Positions 38,201 to 48,200 of a stretch of 64,000 nt of DNA are shown here, in pieces. Positions within the stretch are counted from its first letter, which is position 1. Every line of letters starts with the position of its first letter. A program made the position numbers and the translations under genes. The stretch lies in assembly GCF_932274485.2 (NCBI RefSeq), contig NC_065880.2, positions 51,880,894 through 51,944,893 of the forward strand. Reading direction: 5' to 3'. Under the pieces are notes generated by a model. It saw only the letters and a program-made list of their open reading frames with translations, was not told where the DNA came from and searched no databases. Origin of the DNA: Patella vulgata (lineage: Eukaryota > Mollusca > Gastropoda > Patellidae).

Positions 38201-39409
38201 CGTCCAGCTTTATCCAATTGTTTCAACTCAGTAAATAATATAATCTGCATTTATTACTTCCAGGGAGCTGCACAGACGGGGTTGATATCTCGCTATATCT
38301 GGGTGTGGCCACCGTGGGAAACGACAATGAGTTCAAGGGGAAATGATCATCTTGAATTTAATCTTCTAATGGGCTTAATGAAGGGTATTTCATCAGATAA
38401 CAAGCTTCCAGTTTGTGTTTGTTTTGAATTTATTAAAGACATTGATGGTTGGACAAACAACTGTGCCCATCTAAAGAAGTCAATGAGAGAAAGCCATACT
38501 TTAGAAGAACTTGGAATATCAAAAGACAAATGTGACATTAAGAAGACAACTTTTGTAGAAATTGTTAGTGAGGATAAAGCCTTGGAACTCACCAGATCAG
38601 ATAAATGGTTATCTCCCCTTGACCATATAATATTGGATATTGATGAAGATTATTACGGATGTGAAGCCGCCATTATTACATTGTACGACGTAGGCATGAC
38701 ATCACAGCAAGTTGATGATCTCTCAACTTTAACTCAAGCCACATTCTGTGGAGGTAATAGCACACAAGAAAGACACTTCAATAATTTATTTTATGACTTA
38801 ATACAAAATGTCAAGTTCGTTAATGAATGTCGAGTGGGAACGTCTATTGATAAATTGGCGTTTCGGTTGAATGAAACAAAACGATTATCAGAAAAATTAT
38901 ATGATACGTTAAAAAATCCGATATTTGGAAACTCTGTGTGTAAAAATGAAAAGCATTCTTTGAAGTCCATTATATTTACCTTGTTAAAATTCCTGTGTAA
39001 TTTATCTATTTCTCAACTAACTGCTATTTCAAAAGTTGGGCTATGTCTTCCTGGTTCCGCCCAAACCTACTCGTTTTCACCTGATCTTGGCATGAGATTG
39101 TGTGTTGGTTTTAATAGACCCAATAATACCATGGTAATATTTCATACACCAACTATGAGTGAAATTGAGATTAGAACAGCTAATATGAGGAGTCTGTTAA
39201 AGAATGTACCAGCACCGTCTGTAGTTACTGTCTGTCGGTCAATGCGCGATGGTTATACCCCAGTTAAATATTTTAGTAAAATAGAAGAGGACGTACTCAA
39301 TACATTATTAAATACTTATGAGAAAATATCATTTGATTCAATACATTATGATCCTGAATTATTAGGTGGTAAACCTGGTTTACCAGCCCGCCATTTTTTT
39401 GCTGAATAA
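29272..39409 (+). CDS. UPF0489 (C5orf22-like) family protein, copy A, membrane-anchored
   Basis: Four exons: 29272-29485, 30129-30190, 30278-30403 and 38264-39409, giving 515 residues with all phases consistent. Residues ~12-30 (TNALILFFFVILPVIFIISW) form a probable membrane anchor after a basic start, suggesting type II topology. UPF0489 signatures follow: VTPVYIVEEHHE, LPYWF, LHIDGHSDGAPPD, GLISRYIWVWPPWE, LDIDEDYYGCEAA, and the C-terminal APSVVTVCRSMRDGYTP. HIDGHSD and LDIDED resemble the metal-binding motifs of the arginase fold, so a metal-dependent hydrolase is a fair inference; no substrate is known. Human C5orf22 lacks this anchor. Intron 3 is 7.9 kb of repeats. A close paralogue lies convergent at 54392-48201. 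The start is the first ATG in frame and precedes the anchor by ~11 residues. Confidence 0.92.
29740..30010. repeat. Degenerate ~48-bp minisatellite in intron 1 of UPF0489 copy A
   Basis: About six imperfect units built on 'catacacccgatgtgtatat' followed by 'tttcccagtgaaaatgt'. Frames across it on both strands are repeats, not exons. Confidence 0.85.
30585..30754 (+). repeat. SINE-1, 5'-truncated, with 14-bp TSD
   Basis: Starts inside the body (ggtcgcctgtccagcctcgt) and runs to the (CT)n tail. CCCTTTTCTACTAG flanks it at 30571-30584 and 30755-30768. Five-prime truncation with a long TSD is the mark of LINE-machinery insertion. It lies in intron 3 of UPF0489 copy A. Confidence 0.93.
31388..33200. 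repeat. ~328-bp tandem array with TTCCGG motifs (family F)
   Basis: Units begin at 31524, 31852 and 32180 with 'acttccggtgataatgaaaa' or a close variant, exactly 328 bp apart. A partial unit lies upstream (31388) and a diverged one near 32599. Shared blocks include 'atcgaataataattg', 'caagttagaaaccatttt' and 'ggaatcaaatatca'. It ends in an A-run, AAT repeats and a short hairpin (agatctgcatagcagat, ~33199-33215). Non-coding; intron 3 of copy A. Confidence 0.75.
33216..34315. other. AT-rich intronic stretch, nothing recognised
   Basis: Part of intron 3 of UPF0489 copy A. No coding, RNA or repeat signature that I can support. Confidence 0.35.
34316..34450 (+). repeat. Family B head plus one core unit
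   Basis: Head hairpin 'cccacattgaaatgtggtcg', 'tatattgtcgtcgccccc', then 'gattgactttaaatttatac' and 'gacgaagaagcc'. Truncated after one unit. Confidence 0.7.
34908..35452 (+). repeat. Pair of ~200-bp near-identical direct repeats
   Basis: Copies at 34908-35105 and 35256-35452 run from 'aaaccaatattaaattccga' through 'aaggcacagagtccggggtg' to 'gccgtaaattgactt' and differ at only a few positions. The 150-bp spacer is unrelated. Minus-strand frames through both are parallel artefacts. Confidence 0.88.
36000..36714. repeat. Family F-like TTCCGG-rich intronic sequence
   Basis: Holds 'gtggcacttccggttcgatg', 'taacttccggttcgaaatga' and an A-rich end (near 36685) similar in style to the end of the 328-bp array. 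It is diverged and no unit length can be set by eye. Stretches of similar style recur at 62560-63160. Confidence 0.4.
36715..36815. repeat. Two stem-loops separated by A-rich spacers
   Basis: Stem 1: 'aagctttcatatgtaatatg' continuing 'aaagctt' (36719-36746). Stem 2: 'gtttcacac' .. 'gtgtgaaac' (36776-36803), followed by CCTAAT. The spacers are 'aagaataattttaacaaaaa'-like. They look like terminal hairpins of non-autonomous repeats. Confidence 0.6.
36835..37630 (-). mobile_element. LINE reverse-transcriptase 3' fragment (CR1/L2-like)
   Basis: Minus-strand frame reads [14 protein letters not shown] (catalytic YADD box), WMTKNILKLNGNKTEAIVIG and further thumb-like sequence (LILSRLDYCNSLV) in other frames. 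It has no N-terminal RT part. It is broken by at least one frame change after 'ESEI'-like residues near 37345. It lies in intron 3 of UPF0489 copy A, on the opposite strand. Confidence 0.85.
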
Positions 39410-39443
39410 TAGCCCGCAATTTTGTTGTTGGATAATATAGTAC

Positions 39444-39700
39444 AATCTGATTAAAACACAGATCCTATTTCATTTCGTTTTTTTGTAGTTTAAAATTTAT
39501 TTTTATTTGTCTGTACTACACTAGGATCTGGAAGAGTTGTTATATTACAGGCGTTCTAGATGGCTGAGGGATTAGCCAATGAAACCATCTGTTACGATGA
39601 CTACTTGGCGTGCCATGCACGGAACTGTTGGTAAACCACTAGAAACGTCAACGCTGATTGATTAATCAATGTCTGACGTCATAGGATCAAAAGCCGCTCG
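39444..39700 (+). repeat. Direct repeat immediately downstream of UPF0489 copy A
   Basis: Matches 49441-49650 in the same orientation: 'aatctgattaaaacacagat', 'attagccaatgaaac', 'cttggcgtgc', 'cacggaactgt', 'ctagaaacgtcaacgctgat' and 'tgattaatcaatgtctg'. It carries a CRE-like TGACGTCA (39674-39681). About 40 bp is extra here (39519-39558). Origin unknown. Confidence 0.75.
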
Positions 39701-39844
39701 TACGATTCAAGAGAATCGCATCACACAGAACCAGGGCCGAATTAAACTGCCATTGGTCCCCGGCAGTGGTGGTGCCAGCCGCTGGTGGATGGAGGGGCAA
39801 AGCCCCAGCCCCAACGTGGGAAATGGCTGGCCTCCCATAGAAAT

Positions 39845-40225
39845 TTTTTAACAATAGACTGCTGCAAATGCAGTATTTCAGGAATCTATCGTCGAGATAA
39901 ATAGAACTGACCAGATGCCACCTGTCGGCTAATCACTGGCGAAGATGCGAGTTCCAATGTAGGGTATAGTGGGCCTTCCTCGGCAAATTTTGAAAAATAG
40001 ACTGCCGGAAATGCAGTCTGGCAGTATTTCAGGCACTGATCGTCGCGATAAATAGAGCTTACCAGACACCGCCTGTCCCCAAATCACTAGCTTATAATTA
40101 TCTGACTAGCTTATCAAAGTGAATGAATTCTCGCCGAGTTGAAATTATAACCCAAAGGTGTACGAACAGAATTAATCAAAGTGAATAAGTATTCTCGCGG
40201 CGTTGAACCTATACCCCAAAACTTT
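39845..40225. repeat. Short tandem duplications
   Basis: A ~155-bp unit occurs twice ('aaatgcagtatttcaggaat' near 39860; 'ggcagtatttcaggcactga' near 40020), each with 'cgataaatagag/a'. A second pair, ~70 bp apart ('atcaaagtgaat...ctcgc'), lies near 40113 and 40177. No coding content. Confidence 0.6.
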
Positions 40226-40374
40226 GAAGATCGTAAAAAAGCTTTCCGGTGCATGCCCCCTGATTGCCTTACCGTAGCTGCGATAATTTTATGTCTCTTT
40301 TGCCTTGTTAGACTATACCGTAATGCATACAGTAGCTAATTTAGGGGCTCGTTTAATAGGCAATAACGACTCAG

Positions 40375-41550
40375 GCCACCTCGTTATTCGTTATTCACCG
40401 CTTGAATAACAATCTGGTTTATTTACTGATTATACTTCATTTAATCAGTTTTCTACTGCTAGGGGATACTTTGCAATCCATTATTCTATTGTTGTCTAGT
40501 GATCGTTTTAAATTAAATCCTGAAATATCCCTATTCAAGATACACGAACACCTTCATATGTGAATCCCGAATAACGAGGTGAAAAACGAATAACAAACAA
40601 CTCGTTTATCAATGCTTGAATAACAGGTCATTTTGCTTTGTTTTATCCTACCGGGGGATACTTGGCATCCATCATCCTAGTCATGGCTAGCTGCATATTT
40701 GAATGCCAAATAACAAGTTAAATAACGAAAAACGAATGAGGTAGCGTGTCCCTCGGCCTTCGCCAATAACGAGGCAGGCCACCTCGTTATTTGTTATTCA
40801 CCGCTTGAATAACAATCTGGTTTATTTACCGACAATAAGTCATTAAATCAGTTTTCTACTGCTAGGGGATACTTTGCAATCCATTATTATATTGTTGTCT
40901 AGTGATAGTTTTAAATGTAATCCTGAAATATCCCTATTCAAGATACCTGAACACCGTCATATGTGAAGTCCGAATAACGAGGTGAAAAACGAAAAACAAA
41001 CAGCTCGTTATTCGCTGCTTGAATAACAATGTGGACTGTTTTTGTCTAGTCATGGCTAGCTCCATATTTAAATCCCGAATAACAGGTTGAATAATGAAAA
41101 ACGAGAGAGAGAGAGAAATGGGGTTTAACGTCCACTCGACACAAACTAGGTCATTTCGGGACTAACATATGGTTTAATTTTATTTACATAATTCGCTTGT
41201 GCGTAGGGCTCTTTAGCAGTGGGAGGAAACCGGAGGACCCGGAGAAAACCCACGAGGTTGGACAGGCGACCCTACTCCTTGTCACGTACAACCGGGGATT
41301 CGAAACCACGCCAGTCGACTCAATGACAGACTTTATGATACAGCGCGCGCACGCTTACCATTCAGCCATCCAACCCCCAATGAAAAACGAATAACGAGGT
41401 AGCTTGTTCCTCGTTATTCGCCAATAAGGAGGCAGGTGACCTCGTTATTCGTTATTCACCGCTTGAATAACAATCTGGTTTATTTACTGACTATACTTTA
41501 TTTAATCAGTTTTCTACTGCTAGGGGATATTTGTAATCCATTCTTCTATT
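40375..41550 (+). repeat. 412-bp tandem repeat, about 2.7 units, split by SINE-1
   Basis: Units start at about 40375, 40787 and 41434 with 'cctcgttattcgttattcac' then 'cgcttgaataacaatctgg'. They share 'cagttttctactgctagggg' and 'aatatccctattcaagatac'. The second unit is longer because a SINE-1 lies in it at 41105-41378. The third unit is broken off near 41550 at a family C junction. Confidence 0.88.
41105..41378 (-). repeat. SINE-1 with 12-bp TSD inside the 412-bp tandem repeat
   Basis: Reverse SINE-1, complete from tRNA-like head to (GA)n. AATGAAAAACGA flanks it at 41093-41104 and 41379-41390. The perfect TSD points to a recent insertion, later than the tandem amplification. Confidence 0.93.
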
Positions 41551-42590
41551 GTACCATAATGCGTTTAGGGACTCAAAGAACAGGGATAGACATATTCCAC
41601 CACGGGCGGATTGGGCCATCGGGCGGACAAAAAAATGAAAAAAAATAATTTTGTCCAATTCGTCAAAAAAACCTTTTTCTGCTGAACATTATATTGGGGG
41701 GGGGGGGGGATTGGACCGATGATGATCATGTTGTATGTGGCTGGTTTGCTTTAAAGTTTAATGGGCCGCCACGCCATCACTGGAGTCTGGAATGGGCTGG
41801 TATAATAGACTTCATGAATTTCACTTTCGTCACTCTGTACCAATGTGTCTCGTGGCCTTCCAGCACGGGAGGAATCAACTCGCGCTCCCAGCAACAAAAA
41901 TGGTACATTTTTCAATGAAAATATTCCTACTTATTCAATATTTGTAACTGGTTAATCAAATGGTCAAAATTTTCTCAACTAGTCCCATTTTTTAACCAGT
42001 AAAATTATCTTGACTCCTGACGATACAATGATAGTACGTTAATTAATATATGACGATATGATAATTTCAGAGGTTGATGGTTGTAAATTACTTGCAGGTC
42101 GGGGTTTTGGCCTAAATTTATCGATTTATGAGATATATTATTTGACAGAGATTATATAATCAGATATGCCACCAAATCGCATATTTGGGGTTCATTTTTC
42201 AAAATTTTCCAGGGGAGAGCCCCTAGACCCCCCGTCCGGGCTCCGCGGACAGTAAAAGGGGCCGCTCCGACACTGGAGCCCGGCCGGTTCCCGGCTCCAA
42301 TCCGCCCCTGTATTCCACAATTTATCTCAAGTGGTGACGCTGTATTTTATCTGGAGAGCATGCGCAATAAATACCATCGGTGTAGACTGGAAAAACCAGA
42401 CGCCAAAGATTGCCATTCATATGAGACTTCTGGCGTATTTCGCCGAACATAACTGATTAGAAATTACAGTAAAAACAGAAACGATTGAATGTAAATCTGT
42501 TTATATACATTCATATTACAATATTATATGCGTTGCGACCCATTTTTGTCAATTTCTAGGTCCCAAATATTAGCGATTTAGCTCCTTTAA
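41551..42590 (-). mobile_element. Family C element, reverse copy, split by a hAT-type MITE
   Basis: From the right, the reversed sequence reads TTAAAGGAGCTAAATC, then 'gacctagaaattgacaaaaa', 'gtcgcaacgcatataat' and 'atgttcggcgaaata'. It breaks at 42311 and resumes left of 41601 with 'gtggaatatgtctatccctg' and 'cgcattatggtac'. It matches 58501-58790. The far end is lost at the 412-bp repeat junction. Confidence 0.85.
41601..42310. mobile_element. hAT-type non-autonomous transposon (MITE), 710 bp
   Basis: The terminal inverted repeats are CACGGGCGGATTGGGCC at the left and, reversed, CAGGGGCGGATTGGAGCC at the right. The perfect 8-bp TSD TATTCCAC flanks it at 41593-41600 and 42311-42318. TIRs of CAGGGGCGG type with an 8-bp TSD are classic for the hAT superfamily. 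No transposase is encoded. The interior has G-runs (41694-41711) and a GC-rich right end. Confidence 0.92.
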
Positions 42591-42599
42591 TTTGGCTGA

Positions 42600-43448
42600 A
42601 AAGTGGAAGTAAGTTGTTGTACTGGTAATTATGATTCGTATTAATCATCATTTTGAAGTCGTAATTAAGCCCACTTGTTCTATTCGCGTCAAGCATTCTC
42701 GTCCAAAAGCCTATTTTGCCTTTTATGCGAAAAGACAAAAATGTGACCCAGCCCCCCCCCCCCCATACCACGCCCACCCCAATAATCCGATCCTGCACAT
42801 AACAAACAAACAGAAAATCAGAAGGCAAACTTGCAGATCAGACATTACACATATGGACATAAACAACAAAAAATAAAAGTTATACTATGAAATGAAGTGA
42901 ATAAATTAGGTGTCTGTTTGTCGTAAGCGCCCATAGGTTGCAAACTCACAACAAAGGAGGCAATCGAAAACAGACAAAACTATAATTTCTAAAACACTGT
43001 ATTTTTCTAGTATAATTAACTGAAGAAAATGATTCAGAGTTATGTAATTTGTAGAAAAGGGGCTATCCATAAGTGCAGAGCCCAAAACAGGGGAAGTAAT
43101 ACGTCTACAACAACCTTGTGATTTCCAACGAGCTTCGTCAAGTTGCGGCCACGAACGGCTGCTTCCGGTGACAAAACGAACTGCCCTCAAATTTTGCACA
43201 TCTGAATATAGTAAGAAACGCCGGCCTTCTTTTTTGTCTTTATATTTGCAGAGTGGAATTCAGACCCCAGAAACCAATTGGATAAACTATTATCCGAAAT
43301 GTCTGACTCTTTTCTGACATTTTGATGACTATCTTGATGATTGAAAGTCAGGTAAGGCCCAGTCAACAATTTCTTAAAATCTAAAATTTCCAGGCGAATT
43401 CCACAAGTCTACAACTTATGCATAGCAAATTGTATACAAAAGAATTTA
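42600..43448. other. Intergenic stretch, no gene recognised
   Basis: It holds a C-run near 42750. The frames here have no family signature. Confidence 0.35.
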
Positions 43449-44153
43449 GAGCCCAGGGGGTTAACCTAGCTGAAAAGTGTACCAATTTTCTCCTAAATGG
43501 TATCAATGTATGTATATCTGGTATCATCAGAATGTAAGTCTGCCGGGTTTCTGGTGGTGGGTGTGGTATTCCACGCCCTAAATGCCATGATCCCCAACTA
43601 GGCTAGATTAGCTCAAAAGTGTACCACACGAAAATCTTACTGCAGTGTACCAAACATCTTCAGGTATTACAAAAACACTCTGACAGACATTTCTAATGGT
43701 GGTGTACCCCTGACAGAGCTATGTAATTGCCTGACATTTCTAATGGTGGTGTACCCCTGACAGTGCTATGTAATTGCCTGACATTTGTACTGATGGAGTA
43801 TCCCTGACAAGAGTTATCTAATTTCCAGACCAAAGCTAGGTTAGATTAGCTCAAATCTGTACCACCCAAAACAGCTTTGGAGTTGTTCAGTACCACCACA
43901 GGAATCATGAATGACCACTGCCAAACAGTTTGTGCGGTGGGTTGCCCCTAACAGACACGCCCAAAATGCCACGCCCCCAACTAAGCTAGCTTCGCATCCA
44001 CTGTTCCCGTGTTCTAAAAAATTAAAAATGATGCCAGGATGCGTAGAATACTAATACCTAGCACCAAATCAGATATGAAGCATAGTCTGTTTAATATGGA
44101 AAGTGGAACAACGAAAGCTTATCACACCATGATCAAGTCTAGATATTAAGGCC

Positions 44154-44412
44154 ACCTGCAGATTTCGTCATGGTCGTTAGATGTAAATAGGGTTAGGCCA
44201 CGTGGTTGATGACGAGATTGTGGGTTAGCGTTAGCCCTGTTTACATCTCCTTACCTTGCCGAAATATGCTGGTAACCTTAATATTTAGACCTGCAGATTT
44301 CGTCATGGTCGTGAGATGTAAATAGGGTTAGGGCACGTGATTGTTGACAAGATTATGGCTTAGCTTTAGCCCTGTTTACATCTCGTTACCTTAACGAAAT
44401 CTGCAGGTAACC
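44154..44412. repeat. Two tandem ~125-bp hairpin elements
   Basis: Each unit folds on itself: 'acctgcagatttcgtcatgg' .. 'gatgtaaatagggtta' pairs with 'ttagccctgtttacatct' .. 'cgaaatctgcaggtaa'. Units are 44154-44276 and 44289-44412, with a short linker 'ccttaatatttag'. They are non-coding and lie in the insertion within the left arm of the long inverted repeat. Confidence 0.85.
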
Positions 44413-46195
44413 TTACTATTTAGACATAACCAAACACTATTCCTACTACCTTGTTTCTGCTAATAATTCAAACGGCGTCTGCCGAACAAAGGTTTACCCT
44501 GTTCTTATATATCCGATGATACCTAGTTATTAATTGGCTGATTGGTTAATTACGCCGAATGACTTCAGAATTATCCAAATATAGATATCTGGTAAATTTC
44601 CAATTTTTAAAACGCAATTACGATATCAGTTTGAAAACATGTTGCATCACCATAAATAAATATCTCCAAATATCTCGACAATAACACCAACTAGGCTAGC
44701 TTCGCATCCACTGTTCCCGTGTTCTAAAAAATTCAAAATTATGCCAGGATGCGTAGAATACTAATAGACCGGAGGCTCAGCGCGGGGGGTGTCCATCAAA
44801 TGGGCACAAAACCAGTCAGTCCGCCGTTGGGGCGTTTTCGAGATATTCGGGGTCAAAGGTCAAATGAGTTCATTTGCACTGAAAGTGAATGCGCAGTCAT
44901 TCTTGTATTATGAAAAGAAGCTGAAAATGATCAAAGGTAATCACACTTTCAATAAAAATGTAAACTTGCTAAATTCACCTTTAGGCTTAGTGACCCTGGA
45001 GGTCAAAAGGTGAAATTTACCGTTTTTGCACTAAAAAGATTTAAAGCAATAAAATGTCAACGTAAAATATAAAAATTAAAGCGAAACCTGTTCTAATTAA
45101 TAATAGGAACATTTCAAATTTATCTTTAGATGGTCTTAGCACCGAACTCTTACTTTGGAACGTCGAAAATGATCTTGCATAACAGAACCAACACACTTTG
45201 AAACCTGTTTCAAAAATACGTAAAAACTGTCAAATCGAAATCTCTCCGATTTATTTTCACAACGATTGTTATACATAATGATACTAGTTATCTGAAAAAC
45301 AATTGAATAGTTTCAGTGTTGGACTCCAGCCTGTAGGCCGCGTGGATTTCCGAGAATACCAGTCTAGGAAAACCGACGTTAATCTGTGACGGGAAAACAC
45401 GCATCTGGCGACGAGATTAAAAGTTTGCAAATTTTTATGAGTTTTTATGAATTTCGCCGGAGCATGGACGCAGATAAAACCGACGTATGCATTGTACATA
45501 GTAGTTCACAGATGTATTGGTAAATGTTAGCGGGGAAAATTTTGGCAGGCTTTGTGACGCGGCCTGCAGGCTGTAGTCCAGCCATGGAACTATTTAATTG
45601 TTTTTTTCAGACAACTAGTATCATTATGTATAGCATTCGTTGTAAAACTAATTCGGAGAGATTTTGATTTAACAGTTTTTACGTATTTTTGAAACAGGCT
45701 CCGAAGCGTTTTGCTTCTGTTATGCAAGAACATTTTCGACGTTCCAAAGTAAAGGTTTGGTGCTAAGACCACATAAAGATAAATTTTAAATGTTCCTATT
45801 ATTAATTAGAACAGGTTTTGCTTAAGTTTTTATATTTTACGCCGACATTTATTACTTTAAATCTTCCTAGTGCTAAAACGGAAAATGTGACCTTTTGACC
45901 TCTGGGGTCACAAAGAACAAAGGTGAATTTAGCAAGTTTACATTTTTATTGAAAGTGTGATTATTTTCAGCTTATTTTCATGATACAAGAATGACCACGC
46001 ATTCACTTTCAGTGCAAATGAACCCATTTGACCTTTGACCCCGAATATCTCGAAAACGCCCCAACGGCGGACTGATTACCACTCGGCATCGTATTCTACG
46101 CAAAATTTTACTGTAGAAAAGTTGGGTCTGGTTTTGTGCCCATTTGATGGACCCCCCCCCCTCCGCGCTGAGCCTCCAGACTATAATACCTAGAT

Positions 46196-46309
46196 GAGGC
46201 GATAAACTGCGGTTGTAGGAACAATTTTATTTTTCAAAAACGCATTTTTAGCCCCATAAAAAGTTTTTTGCCCAAAAATCAATTTCTTGAAATCGCAGTT
46301 TATCGCCTC
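46196..46309. mobile_element. 114-bp MITE with perfect 16-bp TIRs
   Basis: GAGGCGATAAACTGCG at 46196-46211 is the exact reverse complement of 46294-46309. The sequence 'ctaggtatta' and its reverse flank it, but these are part of the surrounding element. It is absent from the equivalent place in the left arm, so it inserted after the palindrome formed. Confidence 0.88.
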
Positions 46310-46887
46310 GTCCATATAGGCTAGGTATTAGTATCCTACGCATCCTGGCTAAAAATCTAATTTTCTAGAACACGGGAACAGTGGATGCGAAGCTAGCCTA
46401 GTTGGGGGCGTGGCATTTTGGGGCGTGTCTGTTAGGGGTAACCCACCGCACAAACTGTCTGGCAGTGGCCATTCATGACACCTGTGGTGGTACTGAACAA
46501 CTCCAAAGCTGTTTTAGGTGGTACAGATTTCAGCTAATCTAACCTAGCTTTGGTCTAAATATTAGATAACTCTTGTCAGGGATACTCCACCACTACAAAT
46601 GTCTGGCAATTACATAGCTCTGTCAGGGGTACCCCACCACTAGAAATGTCTGTCAGAGTGTTTTTGTAATACCTGAAGATGTACGGTACACTGCAGTAAG
46701 ATTTTCGTGTAGTACACTTTTGAGCTAATCTAGCCTAGTTGGGGATCATGGCATTTAGGGCGTGGAATACCAAACCCACCACCAGAAACCCGGCAGACTT
46801 ACATTCTGATGATACCAGATATACATACATTGATACCATATAGGAGAAAATTGGTACACTTTTCAGCTAGGTTGACCCCCTGGGCTC

Positions 46888-48200
46888 CCGGTCTAATTTT
46901 CCTATGTTCGCCGAGATGCGCTGGTATTTTAGGGACATGATTGGGCATAACTTTCGACAGGTGAGATGTAGAAAGATCGGGGATACATTATATGGAAGAA
47001 ATATATAATTAACAATGTCAGGTACGAATCAATTTTTTAAAAATCACAAGCTTGTTCAAAATGACCAAAAAACTCTCGCCCGGCTGTCAGCCTGCACCAT
47101 CGCCACCAGAAAGGCAGGTAAGAAATATCCTGATCAAATTGCAATCGTCAGTAATAATTTATAACTTGATCAGGATAATATTATTAACATTCTCGTAAAT
47201 GACCGCCATCAATACCAGACTTTATCACAAAGACCATTTTGTGAAGGCGAATTGCACGTATTCAAATGTGACCTGGAATGTAGAGACTACATGTGTTTAT
47301 TTCTTAATAATTTGGTATTTTTGTGTCGATTTTGGCTTGTGTAGCGTGCTGTCGCCTCACATTTTTTCGTAACTTCTGCTGTTCTACTGTCGTGTTCTGA
47401 AGGGGCGAAAATAAGAAATTACGAATGATAGTTATATGCTTCCATACAAAACACATTAAACAACACAGAAGTTATATTTATTTGCATGTTCTCCATCTAA
47501 ACTAATTGTATATGGGTTAATAAGGCAATATAATGTGTTAATCTGAATAATGAGATGACTTGAGTATACGGATAAGTAGGACAATTCTAAGATTTATACG
47601 ACGAAGGTCTTTGCGTCTGTACCTGAGTAGCATACTCCTGCAGTGCCATCACATTCTTCTAAACGTAAACGTATCGATTTCAAGGGAAATAACGCCATGA
47701 TTGATTAATATGGGATGATTTTTTTTAAAGATGGTCCTAAAACTCCCCAACATTGTGCAAATAATAAATAGAACGCGCGATTAGTCAGATAGGTCGGGAT
47801 CACACTTGGTCAGATTGAATTTGATTAAATTCTCAGCAACTTTGAAGAATAAAGAGTTTACCGGAAATTGTGGAGGCAGAATACTCCAGAATTTCATGTG
47901 TGCGTATAAAAGGAATATAAAGACCGTAAATGAAGATTTAAGAAAGCTAAAAACTTCAGTCGTTTAGGTTGCTTCAGCTGTTTATTCAAATTAACTGTTC
48001 ACATAATATATTCTATAAGATGCCAGTACTCCCATAGGTACCCGTACAAGTAACACCCCTCTTCTTGAGCACTGCCCGCCATTTGAATACCCATTATCGC
48101 TACACACGTTGATGAGTCCTTTTCTGAAAAACAAGCCCTCCCATATATCGATATAATTGTTAACTACCTACCAAAATATCTAGCAAAAGGCAATAGTATA
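46888..48200. other. 3' flank of UPF0489 copy B; no gene seen
   Basis: Contains a short palindrome near 47128-47175 (atcctgatcaa .. ttgatcaggat) and a minus-strand AATAAA at 47986-47981, about 215 bp after the copy B stop, which may be its poly(A) signal. Confidence 0.4.

Larger units (their letters stand above)
43449..46887. mobile_element. 3.4-kb long inverted repeat (foldback-like element)
   Basis: Arms 43449-45343 and 45556-46887 are reverse complements over their length, with a ~210-bp unpaired centre. Outer ends pair 'gagcccagggggttaaccta' with 'aggttgaccccctgggctc'. Inner ends pair 'ccagcctgtaggccgcgt' with 'gacgcggcctgcaggct'. The left arm is longer because of a duplication plus ~630-bp insertion (44060-44690). 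The right arm carries a 114-bp MITE (46196-46309). A 54-bp unit (ggtggtgtacccctgacag) is in three tandem copies at left and two at right. No transposase frame is seen. Clear TSDs were not found, so mobile origin is inferred. Confidence 0.85.

Noticed and set aside
40375-41550. CRISPR-like array
   Set aside because: Units are 412 bp with no short spacers; this is a eukaryotic tandem repeat.
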